Of a stretch of DNA of 64,000 nucleotides, positions 24,704-33,809 are shown piece after piece. Under the pieces are notes generated by a model. The model searched no databases. It worked only from the letters and a program-made list of their open reading frames with translations, and was not told where the DNA came from. The stretch spans positions 1,426,001-1,490,000 of the forward strand of contig CAVPFX010000002.1 of assembly GCA_963703895.1 (NCBI GenBank). Reading direction: 5' to 3'. This stretch comes from VRUE01 sp963703895. GTDB lineage: Bacteria > Actinomycetota > Thermoleophilia > Solirubrobacterales > 70-9. Position 1 is the first letter of the stretch, and each line of letters begins with the position of its first letter. The position numbers and the translations under genes were made by a program.

Positions 24704-25558
24704 CTAAGAAGCTGCCCGCAGCCGCTCGCCGACCTCGGGCTCGGCGCAGAAGGCCTCGATCTCGCGCGAGAGCCGACCGCCCTGCCAGGCGAGCGGCGAC
24801 TGTCCCCGCGGCTCGCTCACCAAGCGGGCGCCGGGAATTAGCTCCGCGTACTCCCTGGCGACCGCGTAGGGATGGCCAGGGTCTGCGTCGTCGTGGCTGG
24901 CAACGACAAGCGTGGGTACGGCGAGGGTCTCGAGCTCAGCCATCGCCCCGAAGGGACCCGATCGCGGCAGCTCGCGCAGCGCTGTGACCAGGGCGCCGAG
25001 GTGGCGGTGGCGCTCCATCCGTTCGCGGGTGAAACGCAGGACCGAGTCACGCCAGCGCGGATCGATGCCCTGGAGACGGTCGATGTAGGCGACGAATCCA
25101 TCGATGCCATCGTCCTCGAGAGCGGCGGCGAGCCCGTCCCAGTAGCGCAGCGATTGAGCCTCGATCTCGCCCTGGAAGGTCGGCCCGATCAAGACCAGGC
25201 CGGCGACGCGATCTGGGTCTTCCAGGCCGTAGCCGAGAATCGTGTGAGCCCCCATCGAGTGGCCCGCCAGCACGACACGCCCCTCGCCCACCTGGCTCTC
25301 GATCACGCCTTTCAGGTCCCCCCTCAGCTCCGGGTATCCATAACCACCGTCCGGCGAAGCGGGGTCGGACTCGCCGTGGCCGCGCGCGTCATAGCCGATC
25401 ACGGAGTAGCCGGCGCGCTCGAGCCGGCGCGAGCCGTGGACAACCGATTGGCGGGTGGCGGTAATCCCGTGGCAGAGCACGATCGCTCTCCCCTCCCCCG
25501 CGGCTTCGCCGCGGACCTTGACCTCCCGCCCGGTAGCGAACTCGCGCGCTGCGGTCAA
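24704..25558 (-). CDS. Alpha/beta hydrolase
   Basis: A 284-residue alpha/beta-fold hydrolase. The oxyanion region is VLCHGITATRQS, the nucleophile elbow is LAGHSMGAHTILGYG, and IGYDARGHGESDP is the usual strand-4 loop. A candidate late acidic residue is in SHDDADPG. The TTG start overlaps the peroxiredoxin stop by 4 bp, so the genes are coupled. Esterase or peptidase activity cannot be distinguished. No signal peptide is visible, so it is probably cytoplasmic. Confidence 0.85.
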   Translation of the reverse strand: MTAAREFATGREVKVRGEAAGEGRAIVLCHGITATRQSVVHGSRRLERAGYSVIGYDARGHGESDPASPDGGYGYPELRGDLKGVIESQVGEGRVVLAGHSMGAHTILGYGLEDPDRVAGLVLIGPTFQGEIEAQSLRYWDGLAAALEDDGIDGFVAYIDRLQGIDPRWRDSVLRFTRERMERHRHLGALVTALRELPRSGPFGAMAELETLAVPTLVVASHDDADPGHPYAVAREYAELIPGARLVSEPRGQSPLAWQGGRLSREIEAFCAEPEVGERLRAAS

Positions 25559-26055
25559 GCCACGCCGGCGAGCGCCCGTTCGATGTCCCCGACCGACTGG
25601 AAGGTCGCGCCGGTGCGCGAGACGTGCCGGTAACGGACGATGCCGTCGCCGTCGATGATGAAGATCGCGCGCTGGATGTAGCGGCCGCCGGGCGCGTCCT
25701 TGAGCTCGGTGAAGCGGGCTAGCGGGCCAATCCAGCCGGTGACGCCGAAGCTCTTGCTTACGGCGAGATCCTCGTCGGCGAGCAGTGGCACGTTGAGTTC
25801 CTGCTCTTCGACCCAGCGCTCGTGCGAGTCGACCGACTGCGGAGAGATGCCGATCACTTCGGCGTCCAGCTTGTCCAGCCTGTCGGCGTTGTCGCGGTAA
25901 GAGCAGAACTGCGCCGTGCAGACGGTGGTCGCGTCGCCAGGGTAAAAGGCCAGCACCACGTTGCGGCCGCGGTGCTCGGAGAGCTTGAAGGTCTTGCCGT
26001 CGCTGCCCGGCAGCTCGAAGTCGGGTGCCGCGTCTCCTACGTCGACCTTGGCCAT
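25555..26055 (-). CDS. Peroxiredoxin, PrxQ/BCP type
   Basis: A 166-residue thiol peroxidase that reduces peroxides. The peroxidatic cysteine is C46 in DATTVCTAQFC and a second cysteine, C51, sits five residues later, the spacing of PrxQ/BCP enzymes. The N-terminus (VGDAAPDFELPGSDG) is typical. The ATG at 26055 is chosen because the frame stays open upstream through the preceding gene without homology. It begins 20 bp after the stop of a giant secreted protein. Confidence 0.92.
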   Translation of the reverse strand: MAKVDVGDAAPDFELPGSDGKTFKLSEHRGRNVVLAFYPGDATTVCTAQFCSYRDNADRLDKLDAEVIGISPQSVDSHERWVEEQELNVPLLADEDLAVSKSFGVTGWIGPLARFTELKDAPGGRYIQRAIFIIDGDGIVRYRHVSRTGATFQSVGDIERALAGVA

Positions 26056-26075
26056 CGACCGAAAGCCTACTTGCC

Positions 26076-29000
26076 TCAGCCCTTCCCTTTTTTCCCGCCT
26101 CCGCCTTTCTTGCCCCCGCACTGCGCCTGCATCTGCGGCATCGAGTCGGAGACCTTGCCGCTTTGGGCGTCGAGGAGGAGGGTGGCGCGGTGGGTGCCCT
26201 TGCAGATGTTGGTCGAGTTCTGAAAGAGGCCCTTCTTGGCGCCCTGGGCGGTGAGGAGGACCTTCGACAGGGGCGCGTCGGGGACCGATTCGAAGCGCAC
26301 CCGCAGGCCGCCTTTGACCGAGTCCACCCGCCCTGCGGCCTCGAAGAAGAGCGGCTGGTAGGCGGGGCCGCGCAAGACCAAGACCGCGTCGGGCAGCTTG
26401 TGGGAGGAGGAGCGCAGGTAGACCGGGCCTTCCAGGGGGTAGTCCAGCAGCGGGCTGAAGGCGCGCACGTGGCCGTAGACCGAGCCCGCCGGGCACTGCT
26501 CGGCGGCGAACTGCACGCGGGTGCAGATCGTGCGGAAGTGGGCCTGGTCGATGAACTCCGATTTGGGGAAGGTGAAGGAGATCGCCGCGGTGTTGGCTTC
26601 GCCCGCCTTGGCGGTGAAGACGCTCTTCAGTCGCGGGTGCCCGCCGCGGTGGGTCGGGCCGAAGAGCTTGGCGGTCAGCTTTGGCTTGTAGGGGAGGGAC
26701 TTGCAGCCGCCGACTTGGAAGCGCTGGGCGAGCGGGGCGGCCTGCCCGAGGGTGGAGATCGCCTGCCCGCCGAAGGACTTCTCCGCGCAGGAGGTCGGGT
26801 TGAGGGTGAAGCCGGGGCGATCGGCGCGCACCGCGACCGAGCGCAGGTCGATCGGCACCCCCTGCAGGATCTGGGGCAGGGGATCGGAGACGACGCGGCC
26901 CTGGGCGGTCACGGGATCGAGGTAGAGGGCGCTTCTGATCACCACCGTGCCGAGGTCGAAGGGCCCGGCGATCGCCGGGACGATCGCCACCAGGCTGATC
27001 GGGGCGCCTTTGTAGGGGCCGGCCAGGTAGGCGCGACCGGAGGTGTAGTAGGGGGTCGGGCCGGCGCCGGCGGCGCCGAGCACGCTGGCGATCTCAGAGG
27101 AGGCGGGGCAGCTGGGGTCGGCGAGCTCGAGCGCGCCTTGCTCGGGGGCTTCGCGCGAGCGCGCCTTGGCGATGTCCTGCTCAGAGCAGCTGGCGACGCC
27201 GGCGAGCTTGGCCGAGAGCCCGGTGGGCAGGGTCGCTTCGATCCGCCCGATCCGCTGGGAGCCGTCTTCGCGGCTGAGCTTGAACAGCAGCGGGCTGTAC
27301 TTGCCGGCGGCGGGATTGAGCGTGCCGGCGGAGAGCTTGGGGGCGTTTGGCATCTGCGCCTCTGCGGCGGGGCAGGCCCCGCCGCTGGGGGCGGCGGCGA
27401 TGGCGAAGGAGCTGGCCGGGGTGGCCTGGGCCCCGCTCCAGGCGCCCAGCTCGGCGGCGGTTGAGTAGTTGCCGCAGGTTGGCGGGGTGATGAAGGCCCC
27501 GCGCGGGCCGCCGAAGAGGTGGACCGAGACCTCGCTCAGCGGCATCTCGGGGCTTTCGCGAAAGGAGGTCGAGACCTGGCCGCTTTGGGGGTCGAGGTGG
27601 CCCTCGCCGGCCAGCTTGGCGACGATGCCTGTCTTCGGGTCTTCGATCGCCAGGTAGACGGCGATGAGGGAGCCGAAGGGGTTTTGGAAGGGCTGGGCGA
27701 TGTAGATCGAGCCCTGAAGGGGCTCGAGGATCGCCTCGCCTTCTTCTTCTTCGACTTCGTGGTCGGCGTTTCTGCGCACCAGGGCCGGCGAGGTGACCTC
27801 CACGGTGCCGAGCTTTGCCGCATTGGGGCAGCTTTGGGGATCGTCGGAGAAGTGCGGGGTCCCCCCGCTCGAGCTCAGGTAGCCGATCTGAGACAAGGAG
27901 CAGGCGCCCAGGCCGCCGGCCTGGGAGGGGTTGACGACCATCCCGGCGGGGAAGCGGACCGTGGCGTCCTTGAGGATCGCCGGCGAGCGCGACTCGAAGG
28001 CGGTGTCGGTGGGCTGGCGCAGGGTGAAGTCGAGGCCCGAGGGCGAGTCGGAGACGTCGGTCGTCGGCTGGGCTTCGATCGCCGGCTCGAACTCCAGCTC
28101 CTCGCAGCCTTCCAGCAGGGCCGGGTCGCCGCCGAGGCCGGCGCTTTCATAGCTGGCGCGCTGCAGGGCGGCGGGCGGGCTCGGTTCCTCCCAGCTGTCG
28201 GCGAGGACTTCGAACAGCGAGGGGGCGCCGGTGCACTCGCCGGGCATTGCCAGGAAGGCCTCGCCGCGGTCTTCGACCGGGCAGGCGCCGCCGAAGGTGC
28301 CGCATCTGCCGCGGATCTCGTCGTGGGCGGCCTCGGTGGGGTTGCCCCAGACCTGGGCTTGGACGTTGAAGATCGGCTGCTGGCCGAAGGCGATCACGTC
28401 GCGCGTCGCCACCTGCACGCCGTAGTCGCTCTCGGTGCGCAGCGAGCCCTGGGCGTGGACGAAGACGCCGATGTTGGCGACGTTGGTGGCCAGCTCGGCG
28501 GCGGAGCCGGGGGGCGGGACCATGTTGTAGAGGTTTGAGGTGAGGACGTCGGAGATGCCGACTTCTCCGGCCAGGGTGGTGACGTCGGCGACGCCGACCT
28601 GGGAGGCGTCGGGGCAGCCCTCGGAGCTAACTAGCTCGGCCTCGGTGCAAAGCGCCTTGGAGGCGCCGGGGAAGCCGACCATGCCGCGTGGCAGCTCGAC
28701 GTAGAAGTTGCGGGGGTGGCCGTCGTTGGTGACGCCGTCGCCGGGGTTCTTGGTCGGGAAGCCAAAGAAGACGGTCTGTTGGTAGGGGTGGGCGCCGGCG
28801 AGGGTCTCGGCTTCGGCATCCTCGTCGGTGGCGGGGGCTTTGAAGCCCGGCAGGAAGTCGAAGGGGACCGCGTCTTCTTGCACCGGGGTCGGTGAGGAGG
28901 CGGTTATGTCCTGGACGGCGCCGCCGCCGGAGATCGTCGCCTCGGTGGTGAGCACTTCCTCGGGGGCTCCGCTTGGGATCGTCACCCCGACTTTGACCCG

Positions 29001-29405
29001 GAAGAGGTAGCCGGGGTGGAAGGCTTCGGCGGTCTTGCAGGTGACCACCTGGCCGAGGGCGGTGCAGGTGGGCTCGTTGGGCGCTTCGGGGTCGGTGTTG
29101 CCGGCGTTGAAGGTGCTGACCGCCATCCCGGCGGGGATCGTCACTTTGACTTCGGTTTCCCCGGTGGTGGGGGCGGCGCCGACGTTGGCGCCGACGACCG
29201 CGTATTCGGATTCCTGGCCGGGGGCGAAGTTGGCCGGCAGCGGGGAGATCGCCAGGGTCCAACCTGGGGCGGCGGCGCTAGCCGCCGGCGCGCCGATCGC
29301 CAGGGCGCTGCAGCAAAGGGCGGCTGCGAGGGCCAGCGCCCTGGCGGCGCTCGAGCAGGTCGAGCGCCTCGACGACGAGCAGCTCGAAGTCCTCGAAGAC
29401 CTCAT
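26076..29405 (-). CDS. Giant secreted protein with DUF11-like start and Lys/Gly tail
   Basis: A 1109-residue exported protein. After a signal peptide (ALALAAALCCSALAIGAPAA), residues about 50-160 resemble a DUF11-like beta-sandwich (NFAPGQESEYAVVGANVG, then a Cys pair). Long beta-rich regions with repeated two- and four-Cys modules follow. It ends in the basic tail KKGGGGKKGKG. A near copy of its last ~60 codons survives as a fragment at 34461-34652. The ATG overlaps the upstream gene's stop (ATGA). The function is unknown; a cell-surface location is inferred. Confidence 0.7.
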   Translation of the reverse strand: MRSSRTSSCSSSRRSTCSSAARALALAAALCCSALAIGAPAASAAAPGWTLAISPLPANFAPGQESEYAVVGANVGAAPTTGETEVKVTIPAGMAVSTFNAGNTDPEAPNEPTCTALGQVVTCKTAEAFHPGYLFRVKVGVTIPSGAPEEVLTTEATISGGGAVQDITASSPTPVQEDAVPFDFLPGFKAPATDEDAEAETLAGAHPYQQTVFFGFPTKNPGDGVTNDGHPRNFYVELPRGMVGFPGASKALCTEAELVSSEGCPDASQVGVADVTTLAGEVGISDVLTSNLYNMVPPPGSAAELATNVANIGVFVHAQGSLRTESDYGVQVATRDVIAFGQQPIFNVQAQVWGNPTEAAHDEIRGRCGTFGGACPVEDRGEAFLAMPGECTGAPSLFEVLADSWEEPSPPAALQRASYESAGLGGDPALLEGCEELEFEPAIEAQPTTDVSDSPSGLDFTLRQPTDTAFESRSPAILKDATVRFPAGMVVNPSQAGGLGACSLSQIGYLSSSGGTPHFSDDPQSCPNAAKLGTVEVTSPALVRRNADHEVEEEEGEAILEPLQGSIYIAQPFQNPFGSLIAVYLAIEDPKTGIVAKLAGEGHLDPQSGQVSTSFRESPEMPLSEVSVHLFGGPRGAFITPPTCGNYSTAAELGAWSGAQATPASSFAIAAAPSGGACPAAEAQMPNAPKLSAGTLNPAAGKYSPLLFKLSREDGSQRIGRIEATLPTGLSAKLAGVASCSEQDIAKARSREAPEQGALELADPSCPASSEIASVLGAAGAGPTPYYTSGRAYLAGPYKGAPISLVAIVPAIAGPFDLGTVVIRSALYLDPVTAQGRVVSDPLPQILQGVPIDLRSVAVRADRPGFTLNPTSCAEKSFGGQAISTLGQAAPLAQRFQVGGCKSLPYKPKLTAKLFGPTHRGGHPRLKSVFTAKAGEANTAAISFTFPKSEFIDQAHFRTICTRVQFAAEQCPAGSVYGHVRAFSPLLDYPLEGPVYLRSSSHKLPDAVLVLRGPAYQPLFFEAAGRVDSVKGGLRVRFESVPDAPLSKVLLTAQGAKKGLFQNSTNICKGTHRATLLLDAQSGKVSDSMPQMQAQCGGKKGGGGKKGKG

Positions 29406-32400
29406 CGTCCCGTCCTCCCCTTGGCGTTGGCTCGCTGCTTCTTCTTGCCCTTCTTCTTGTTGCTGCTCTTTTTGTTCTGTTTCTTCTTCTTCGCGGCTTT
29501 TGGCTTCTTGTGCTTTTGGGCCTCGTTGCCGGGACCGACGAAGGTGGCGCTTCCTGCGCTTTGTTCCGATGGGGCCGCGGGAGCCGCCCCGTGGCAGGAT
29601 TCGGTGCTGAGGCAGGGGTTGGGGGGCGGTGGGCTCTGGGAGGCGAGGCCCCCTCCCACCCTGGCGTCATAGACGTCTTGCAGTTCGTCTGTGTCTTGGC
29701 CGACCAGGCCCTCGCGGGTGAAGAAGAAGACGTCGTCGCCGCTTTCGGAGGCGTCGGCGAGGTAGGAGGGGAAGGGGCTTTTGCCGGTCGAGATCAGGTA
29801 GATGCAGCCTTCGTTCAGGGGGGACCAGGCCACCCCGCCTTCACTGCAGCTCCCCTTGCCGGGGGCCTCCCACTCGTAGACGTCTAGGCAGGCTGAGTTC
29901 GGGCAGCCAACCTGCCCGTTGGTGTCCTCGGGCACAAGCGCTTCCGCGGTCTGGAAGAAGGCGCGGCTGCCGTCGGCTGAGAGGTTGCGGGAGGCGACCA
30001 TGTTGACGGAGCCCAAGGGAGGTGTGAGTGGTCCTGGAAATAGAATCGATTCCAGCCCTGGCCCTTTGTCTGCCTTTTCCCCGCTCGGCGGGCAGCTTAC
30101 GCAGCGAAGCGATTCGTCTGCCGCGGAGTAGCGATAGAGCTCGGGCACGCCTTCGTTGTCGTAGGGGGTGAGCTTTTCGGAGGAGCGGAAGAGCAGCACC
30201 TCGCCGTCTCTGCTTACGAAGGCGCTCTTGGGAACGTAGCCGCCGGTGGAGAAGAGCTGGCGGGGAGTGCCGGTCCAGTTCAGGGAGTCGGTGGCTTCGT
30301 TACTTTTCCCTCTCACCCGCCCCACGAACGAGATGTCACCTTCATCCCACAGGTACACGCTGCAGCTGCCGCTCAAGGCACCGATCGATCCATGTGGATT
30401 GGGACCGTGGCAATCCCCCTGCGCCCCTTCTCCACCTTCGTCGAGATCGGCATTGGCAGCGAAGTAAACCCGCGAGCCGTCTTCTGAGACGCCGAGCACT
30501 CCCTGAACTTCTGCGCCGTTTTTGTCGGTCGAGTCCGGCGTCAGATCCGTCAGGGTGTCGGCGGCTGGTTCGTAGCGGTAGAGGTCGTTGCCAGGGCTCG
30601 GCGGCGTTTCGCCATTCACCGACCAGTAGAGGTGGGAGGAGTCGGCTGCTAGACCGTTGAGGGAGCCCTCGATGCCTTTGACGAATTCGTTTTCCCGGCT
30701 GCTGGCTTCGAGTTCGAGGTTCGCCCGGCCGATCGTTTCTTCGCCTTGGGTTGCCCAATAGACATGGGTGGCGTCGGTGGCGATGCCGCGGATTCCGTCT
30801 TTTCCAATGAAGATAGTTTTCGCGGATCCACCTTTCAACGGCACACTACTCACGTAACCGCCATCGTTGACTTCTTCGTCCAGTCCGACATAGACATTGC
30901 TAGGACTCAGCCCAATGCCTGAAGGAGCTTGACTTGATGCGATAGCAAAGAATTTCTGTGTAACGCCGCTGCCTTCGTTCCCGGCCCGACCCACAGATCG
31001 CTTGCCTCCATCTTTCCCCGCATTCGCCCAATACACATCATCATCATTCGCCGCAACTCCCTGCGGATTGGAGGCGCCGGAGATGAAGTCGGGGTCGACT
31101 TCGATCGCGTTCTCGCCAACGTCCAGTTTCGCGTGGCCGACCGTGCCGCATTCATCGAGCGGTTCGCCGTTTTCATCGCGTGGACCGGTGTTGGTCCAGA
31201 AGACTTCGTCGCCGTGGACCGCGATGTAGCGGGGAGAGCTGGCTGAGGTGAAGGTCTTCGGTTCGAGCTCGCCTTCCTCGTTTTCGACTTCGATTTCGCA
31301 TTCGGTCGGGCCTGGTTCGATGAAGCCTTCATCGATGCTCGTAGTCGGGTTGGCGAGTTCGGCGCGGCCGATCGTGCCCGCGATCGGGTCGGCCCAGTAG
31401 GCGTATTTGGCGTCGACGGCGACGCCGACCGCTCGTTTGGGGATGAAGGCCGCGTCTTCAATGTCTCCAGTCGTGCTCGAGCCGGTGCCGATCGCCGGTG
31501 CAGGCTGCACGGGACCGGTGTTGGCGTCGTCGGTGAGCTCCTCGGGGGAGGTGAAGAAGACCTTGGAGCCGTCGGCGCTCGCAGCTTGGAATGCGGCGGC
31601 CTGAGGGCCGCCGGGGTCGGACGGGGTGCGCTTGGAGGCCGAGACGTGGATCGTGCAGGCATCTGCGGGTTTGGTGCATTTGCCCGCCACCACTTCGCTT
31701 TGGGGCTGGGTCGGGTTGAGGCGTAGGTAGAGCTGGCCGGTGCCGGATTCGGTGAAGTAGATGTCGCCGGAGGCGGTTATGGCATGGGTGCCTTGGAGGT
31801 AGTAGCCCGAGAGAGCGCCGCCGAACTTGAGAGTGTTGGCGTTCGTCCCTCGCGACCAGTCATACGGCCCCGCCACCGCGCCCTTAGCTGGGGCTTTGCC
31901 GTCGTTCATCGCGCCGGTGAGGGACAGGCGGCTGGTGGCCCGATCCCAGGCGTAGAGGTTCTGGCGGCCTTCGATCGCGCCTTCGATCGGGTCCTCACCT
32001 TCCACCGGAGGCAGCGCGGCCTGGGATTCGAAGAAGACGACAGAGGCGTCGGCGCTGGCGCCGACGTAGGAGTATTCGGCGGCGGGGACGTAGGGGGAGA
32101 CGGTTACCGGGTCGCCGCCGGCTGTGGACTGGGCGACCAACCCTTTGACCCTGGGGCTGCCAAGCATTGCTGCGTTGGAGAAGATCTCGGAGAAATCAGG
32201 CAACCAGCCCTGGACCTGGGCGCGCTCACCGACTTCGGGAGGCGGAAGCAGGCCCTGGGTCGACCAGCCGCCAGAGCCGCGCATCGCCAGGTAGGTCGGC
32301 AAGGCTTGGGCCCCTTTGCCGCCGGGGATGCCGAAGGTGCTGCCGAAGGTGATGCCGCTGCCGTTGTCTGCGGCTTTGACCAGGCCGGCTTTGCCCATCG

Positions 32401-32893
32401 CGTCGCTGCCATCCTTGTCGACCGGTGAGGCCTGCTCATAGGCGCGGCCGTCGGGCAAGACACTGGAGGAGGTGCCACGAGTGGCAAAAGCGCGGTCGGC
32501 GCTTTTGATCGTCCCCCCTTCGCCGTTTTTGGCGCTGATCAGGAAGTGGTAGACGGTGCCGGAGAGCAGACCCGTGATCGCTTCTTCGACCAGAACCGAA
32601 GAGCTGCCAGCAGGAATCTGGGCTTCGGGAATCGGTATCGAAGTGCAGACGGTTTTGGAGCAGTCCGAAGTGCCGTACTCGAAGTGCCAGCGGGTCAGTT
32701 TGCCGCCGGGGTTGACTTCGGCTTTCAGCTTGGCGGAGTCAGCGGTGACTTCGGAGACGGAGATGCCCGATAGTACTGGCGCTGCGGCCTGGGCCGTCCC
32801 AGCGAGGACCATCGCGACGCAAAAAGCCGCCGCGGCACCTAGTCCCCGGGGAACACCTGTCCCTTTTGCCCCTTGCACTGCCTCCTCCCTCAC
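29402..32893 (-). CDS. Giant secreted protein with FN3-like domain, YW-repeat propeller and basic tail
   Basis: A 1163-residue exported protein. A signal peptide (AAAFCVAMVLAGTAQAA) precedes a fibronectin-III-like domain (about 38-138, ending TVYHFLISAKNGEGGT). The middle has repeats of the kind AYWADPIAGTIGRAEL, VFWTNTG, VYWANAGKDGG, VYWATQGEETIGRANL and LYWSVNGE, suggesting a YWTD-like beta-propeller. Later parts resemble TolB-like blades. The final ~35 residues are almost all Lys, Asn, Arg and Gly. It heads the tight same-strand cluster down to 22349. The function is unknown. Confidence 0.7.
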   Translation of the reverse strand: MREEAVQGAKGTGVPRGLGAAAAFCVAMVLAGTAQAAAPVLSGISVSEVTADSAKLKAEVNPGGKLTRWHFEYGTSDCSKTVCTSIPIPEAQIPAGSSSVLVEEAITGLLSGTVYHFLISAKNGEGGTIKSADRAFATRGTSSSVLPDGRAYEQASPVDKDGSDAMGKAGLVKAADNGSGITFGSTFGIPGGKGAQALPTYLAMRGSGGWSTQGLLPPPEVGERAQVQGWLPDFSEIFSNAAMLGSPRVKGLVAQSTAGGDPVTVSPYVPAAEYSYVGASADASVVFFESQAALPPVEGEDPIEGAIEGRQNLYAWDRATSRLSLTGAMNDGKAPAKGAVAGPYDWSRGTNANTLKFGGALSGYYLQGTHAITASGDIYFTESGTGQLYLRLNPTQPQSEVVAGKCTKPADACTIHVSASKRTPSDPGGPQAAAFQAASADGSKVFFTSPEELTDDANTGPVQPAPAIGTGSSTTGDIEDAAFIPKRAVGVAVDAKYAYWADPIAGTIGRAELANPTTSIDEGFIEPGPTECEIEVENEEGELEPKTFTSASSPRYIAVHGDEVFWTNTGPRDENGEPLDECGTVGHAKLDVGENAIEVDPDFISGASNPQGVAANDDDVYWANAGKDGGKRSVGRAGNEGSGVTQKFFAIASSQAPSGIGLSPSNVYVGLDEEVNDGGYVSSVPLKGGSAKTIFIGKDGIRGIATDATHVYWATQGEETIGRANLELEASSRENEFVKGIEGSLNGLAADSSHLYWSVNGETPPSPGNDLYRYEPAADTLTDLTPDSTDKNGAEVQGVLGVSEDGSRVYFAANADLDEGGEGAQGDCHGPNPHGSIGALSGSCSVYLWDEGDISFVGRVRGKSNEATDSLNWTGTPRQLFSTGGYVPKSAFVSRDGEVLLFRSSEKLTPYDNEGVPELYRYSAADESLRCVSCPPSGEKADKGPGLESILFPGPLTPPLGSVNMVASRNLSADGSRAFFQTAEALVPEDTNGQVGCPNSACLDVYEWEAPGKGSCSEGGVAWSPLNEGCIYLISTGKSPFPSYLADASESGDDVFFFTREGLVGQDTDELQDVYDARVGGGLASQSPPPPNPCLSTESCHGAAPAAPSEQSAGSATFVGPGNEAQKHKKPKAAKKKKQNKKSSNKKKGKKKQRANAKGRTGR

Positions 32894-32928
32894 CTCAAGT
32901 TCCTGCCTTTCTCCCTGGGACTCACTTG

Positions 32929-32957
32929 CCCGGGCCGCGCGGTAAGCGCGGCCCGGG
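32929..32957 (-). terminator. Perfect GC hairpin between secreted-protein genes
   Basis: CCCGGGCCGCGC pairs perfectly with GCGCGGCCCGGG around a five-base loop, and a weak CTCA/TGAG extension lies outside. It lies downstream of the 33010-33789 gene and upstream of the giant gene at 32893. It has no U-tract, so it could act as an attenuator or a weak terminator. Confidence 0.55.
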
Positions 32958-33009
32958 AGATGAGTTAATCGCGTTATGCGGCTGTGTTAATTCTTGCTGT
33001 TTGGCTCAC

Positions 33010-33789
33010 CTACGGTTTCGTTGGTGATGGTAAGCCAGCGAAGGCGTAACCAACGTGTCCGAGAGTCAGAAACGTCATGACGCTACCGTCCACCGACGCT
33101 GGCTGGCCCAGGGCTTTCAGTCCTTTTAAGAATGATGCCTCTGCAACTAAGTGTTCCACTAGATGACTAGAGAACGCATTTTTGCAATCAACCAGGGTGA
33201 GATCGCCAGTAACTTCAACAGTTTCTCCAATTGCGCAAAGTTCACCCATTTCAAGGATGGCGGCCTGGGTTTCACCTTTTCCATTTTTTCCAGTGGGTGT
33301 GAGTAACACAGTGGAATCCACAGCTCCACCGACCGTTAATAAATGTAACTTGATTAAGCCGGTTGCAGCTTTCGTTTCAACCGTTCCTTTTGCGGTCCCT
33401 GTAGTTTTGGGTTCACAATTTTTCGATTCAGCACCATTTAGAAAGGTTTTGCAGCCAGTGAACTTGGCTTTTCCTTCGGTGAGTCCCCCGTTCAATGTGA
33501 GCTTCGGGCTACCCGCAAGTTCTAGATTTGTACAATTAATCTCGACTTTGGTTCCACCCGCTGTGGAGAATAAGAGGGACAATTTTTCTTTGCTTTCAGG
33601 GTCAGTTTTTGACTGAACCACGGGTTCTAATCCAACTTTAGAGCATTCTAATACTTTAGTGCCTGTATTGATCCAGCACCATTGTGCACCAGTTTCTGCC
33701 TGAGCCATGCTGCCACCCGCAAACGCCATCAGGCCGAGGACGAGGCCGCTCAGCACGAGCGCCTTCAGTCCGAGTCTTGATCGAATCAT
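33010..33789 (-). CDS. Secreted protein of unknown function with low-GC codon use
   Basis: A 259-residue exported protein with signal peptide (LGLKALVLSGLVLGLMAFAGGSMAQA). The mature part is beta-rich with scattered cysteines (WCWINTG, LECSKVG, INCTNLE, TGCKTF, KNCEP, LVDCKNAF). The ATG at 33789 is preferred because AGAGGA lies just upstream; a GTG 18 bases earlier is possible. Codons ending in A or T are far more common than in neighbouring genes. It may be a paralogue of the gene at 18266-18901. The function is unknown. Confidence 0.65.
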   Translation of the reverse strand: MIRSRLGLKALVLSGLVLGLMAFAGGSMAQAETGAQWCWINTGTKVLECSKVGLEPVVQSKTDPESKEKLSLLFSTAGGTKVEINCTNLELAGSPKLTLNGGLTEGKAKFTGCKTFLNGAESKNCEPKTTGTAKGTVETKAATGLIKLHLLTVGGAVDSTVLLTPTGKNGKGETQAAILEMGELCAIGETVEVTGDLTLVDCKNAFSSHLVEHLVAEASFLKGLKALGQPASVDGSVMTFLTLGHVGYAFAGLPSPTKP

Positions 33790-33809
33790 TCTCTTGATTC
33801 CTCTCACTT

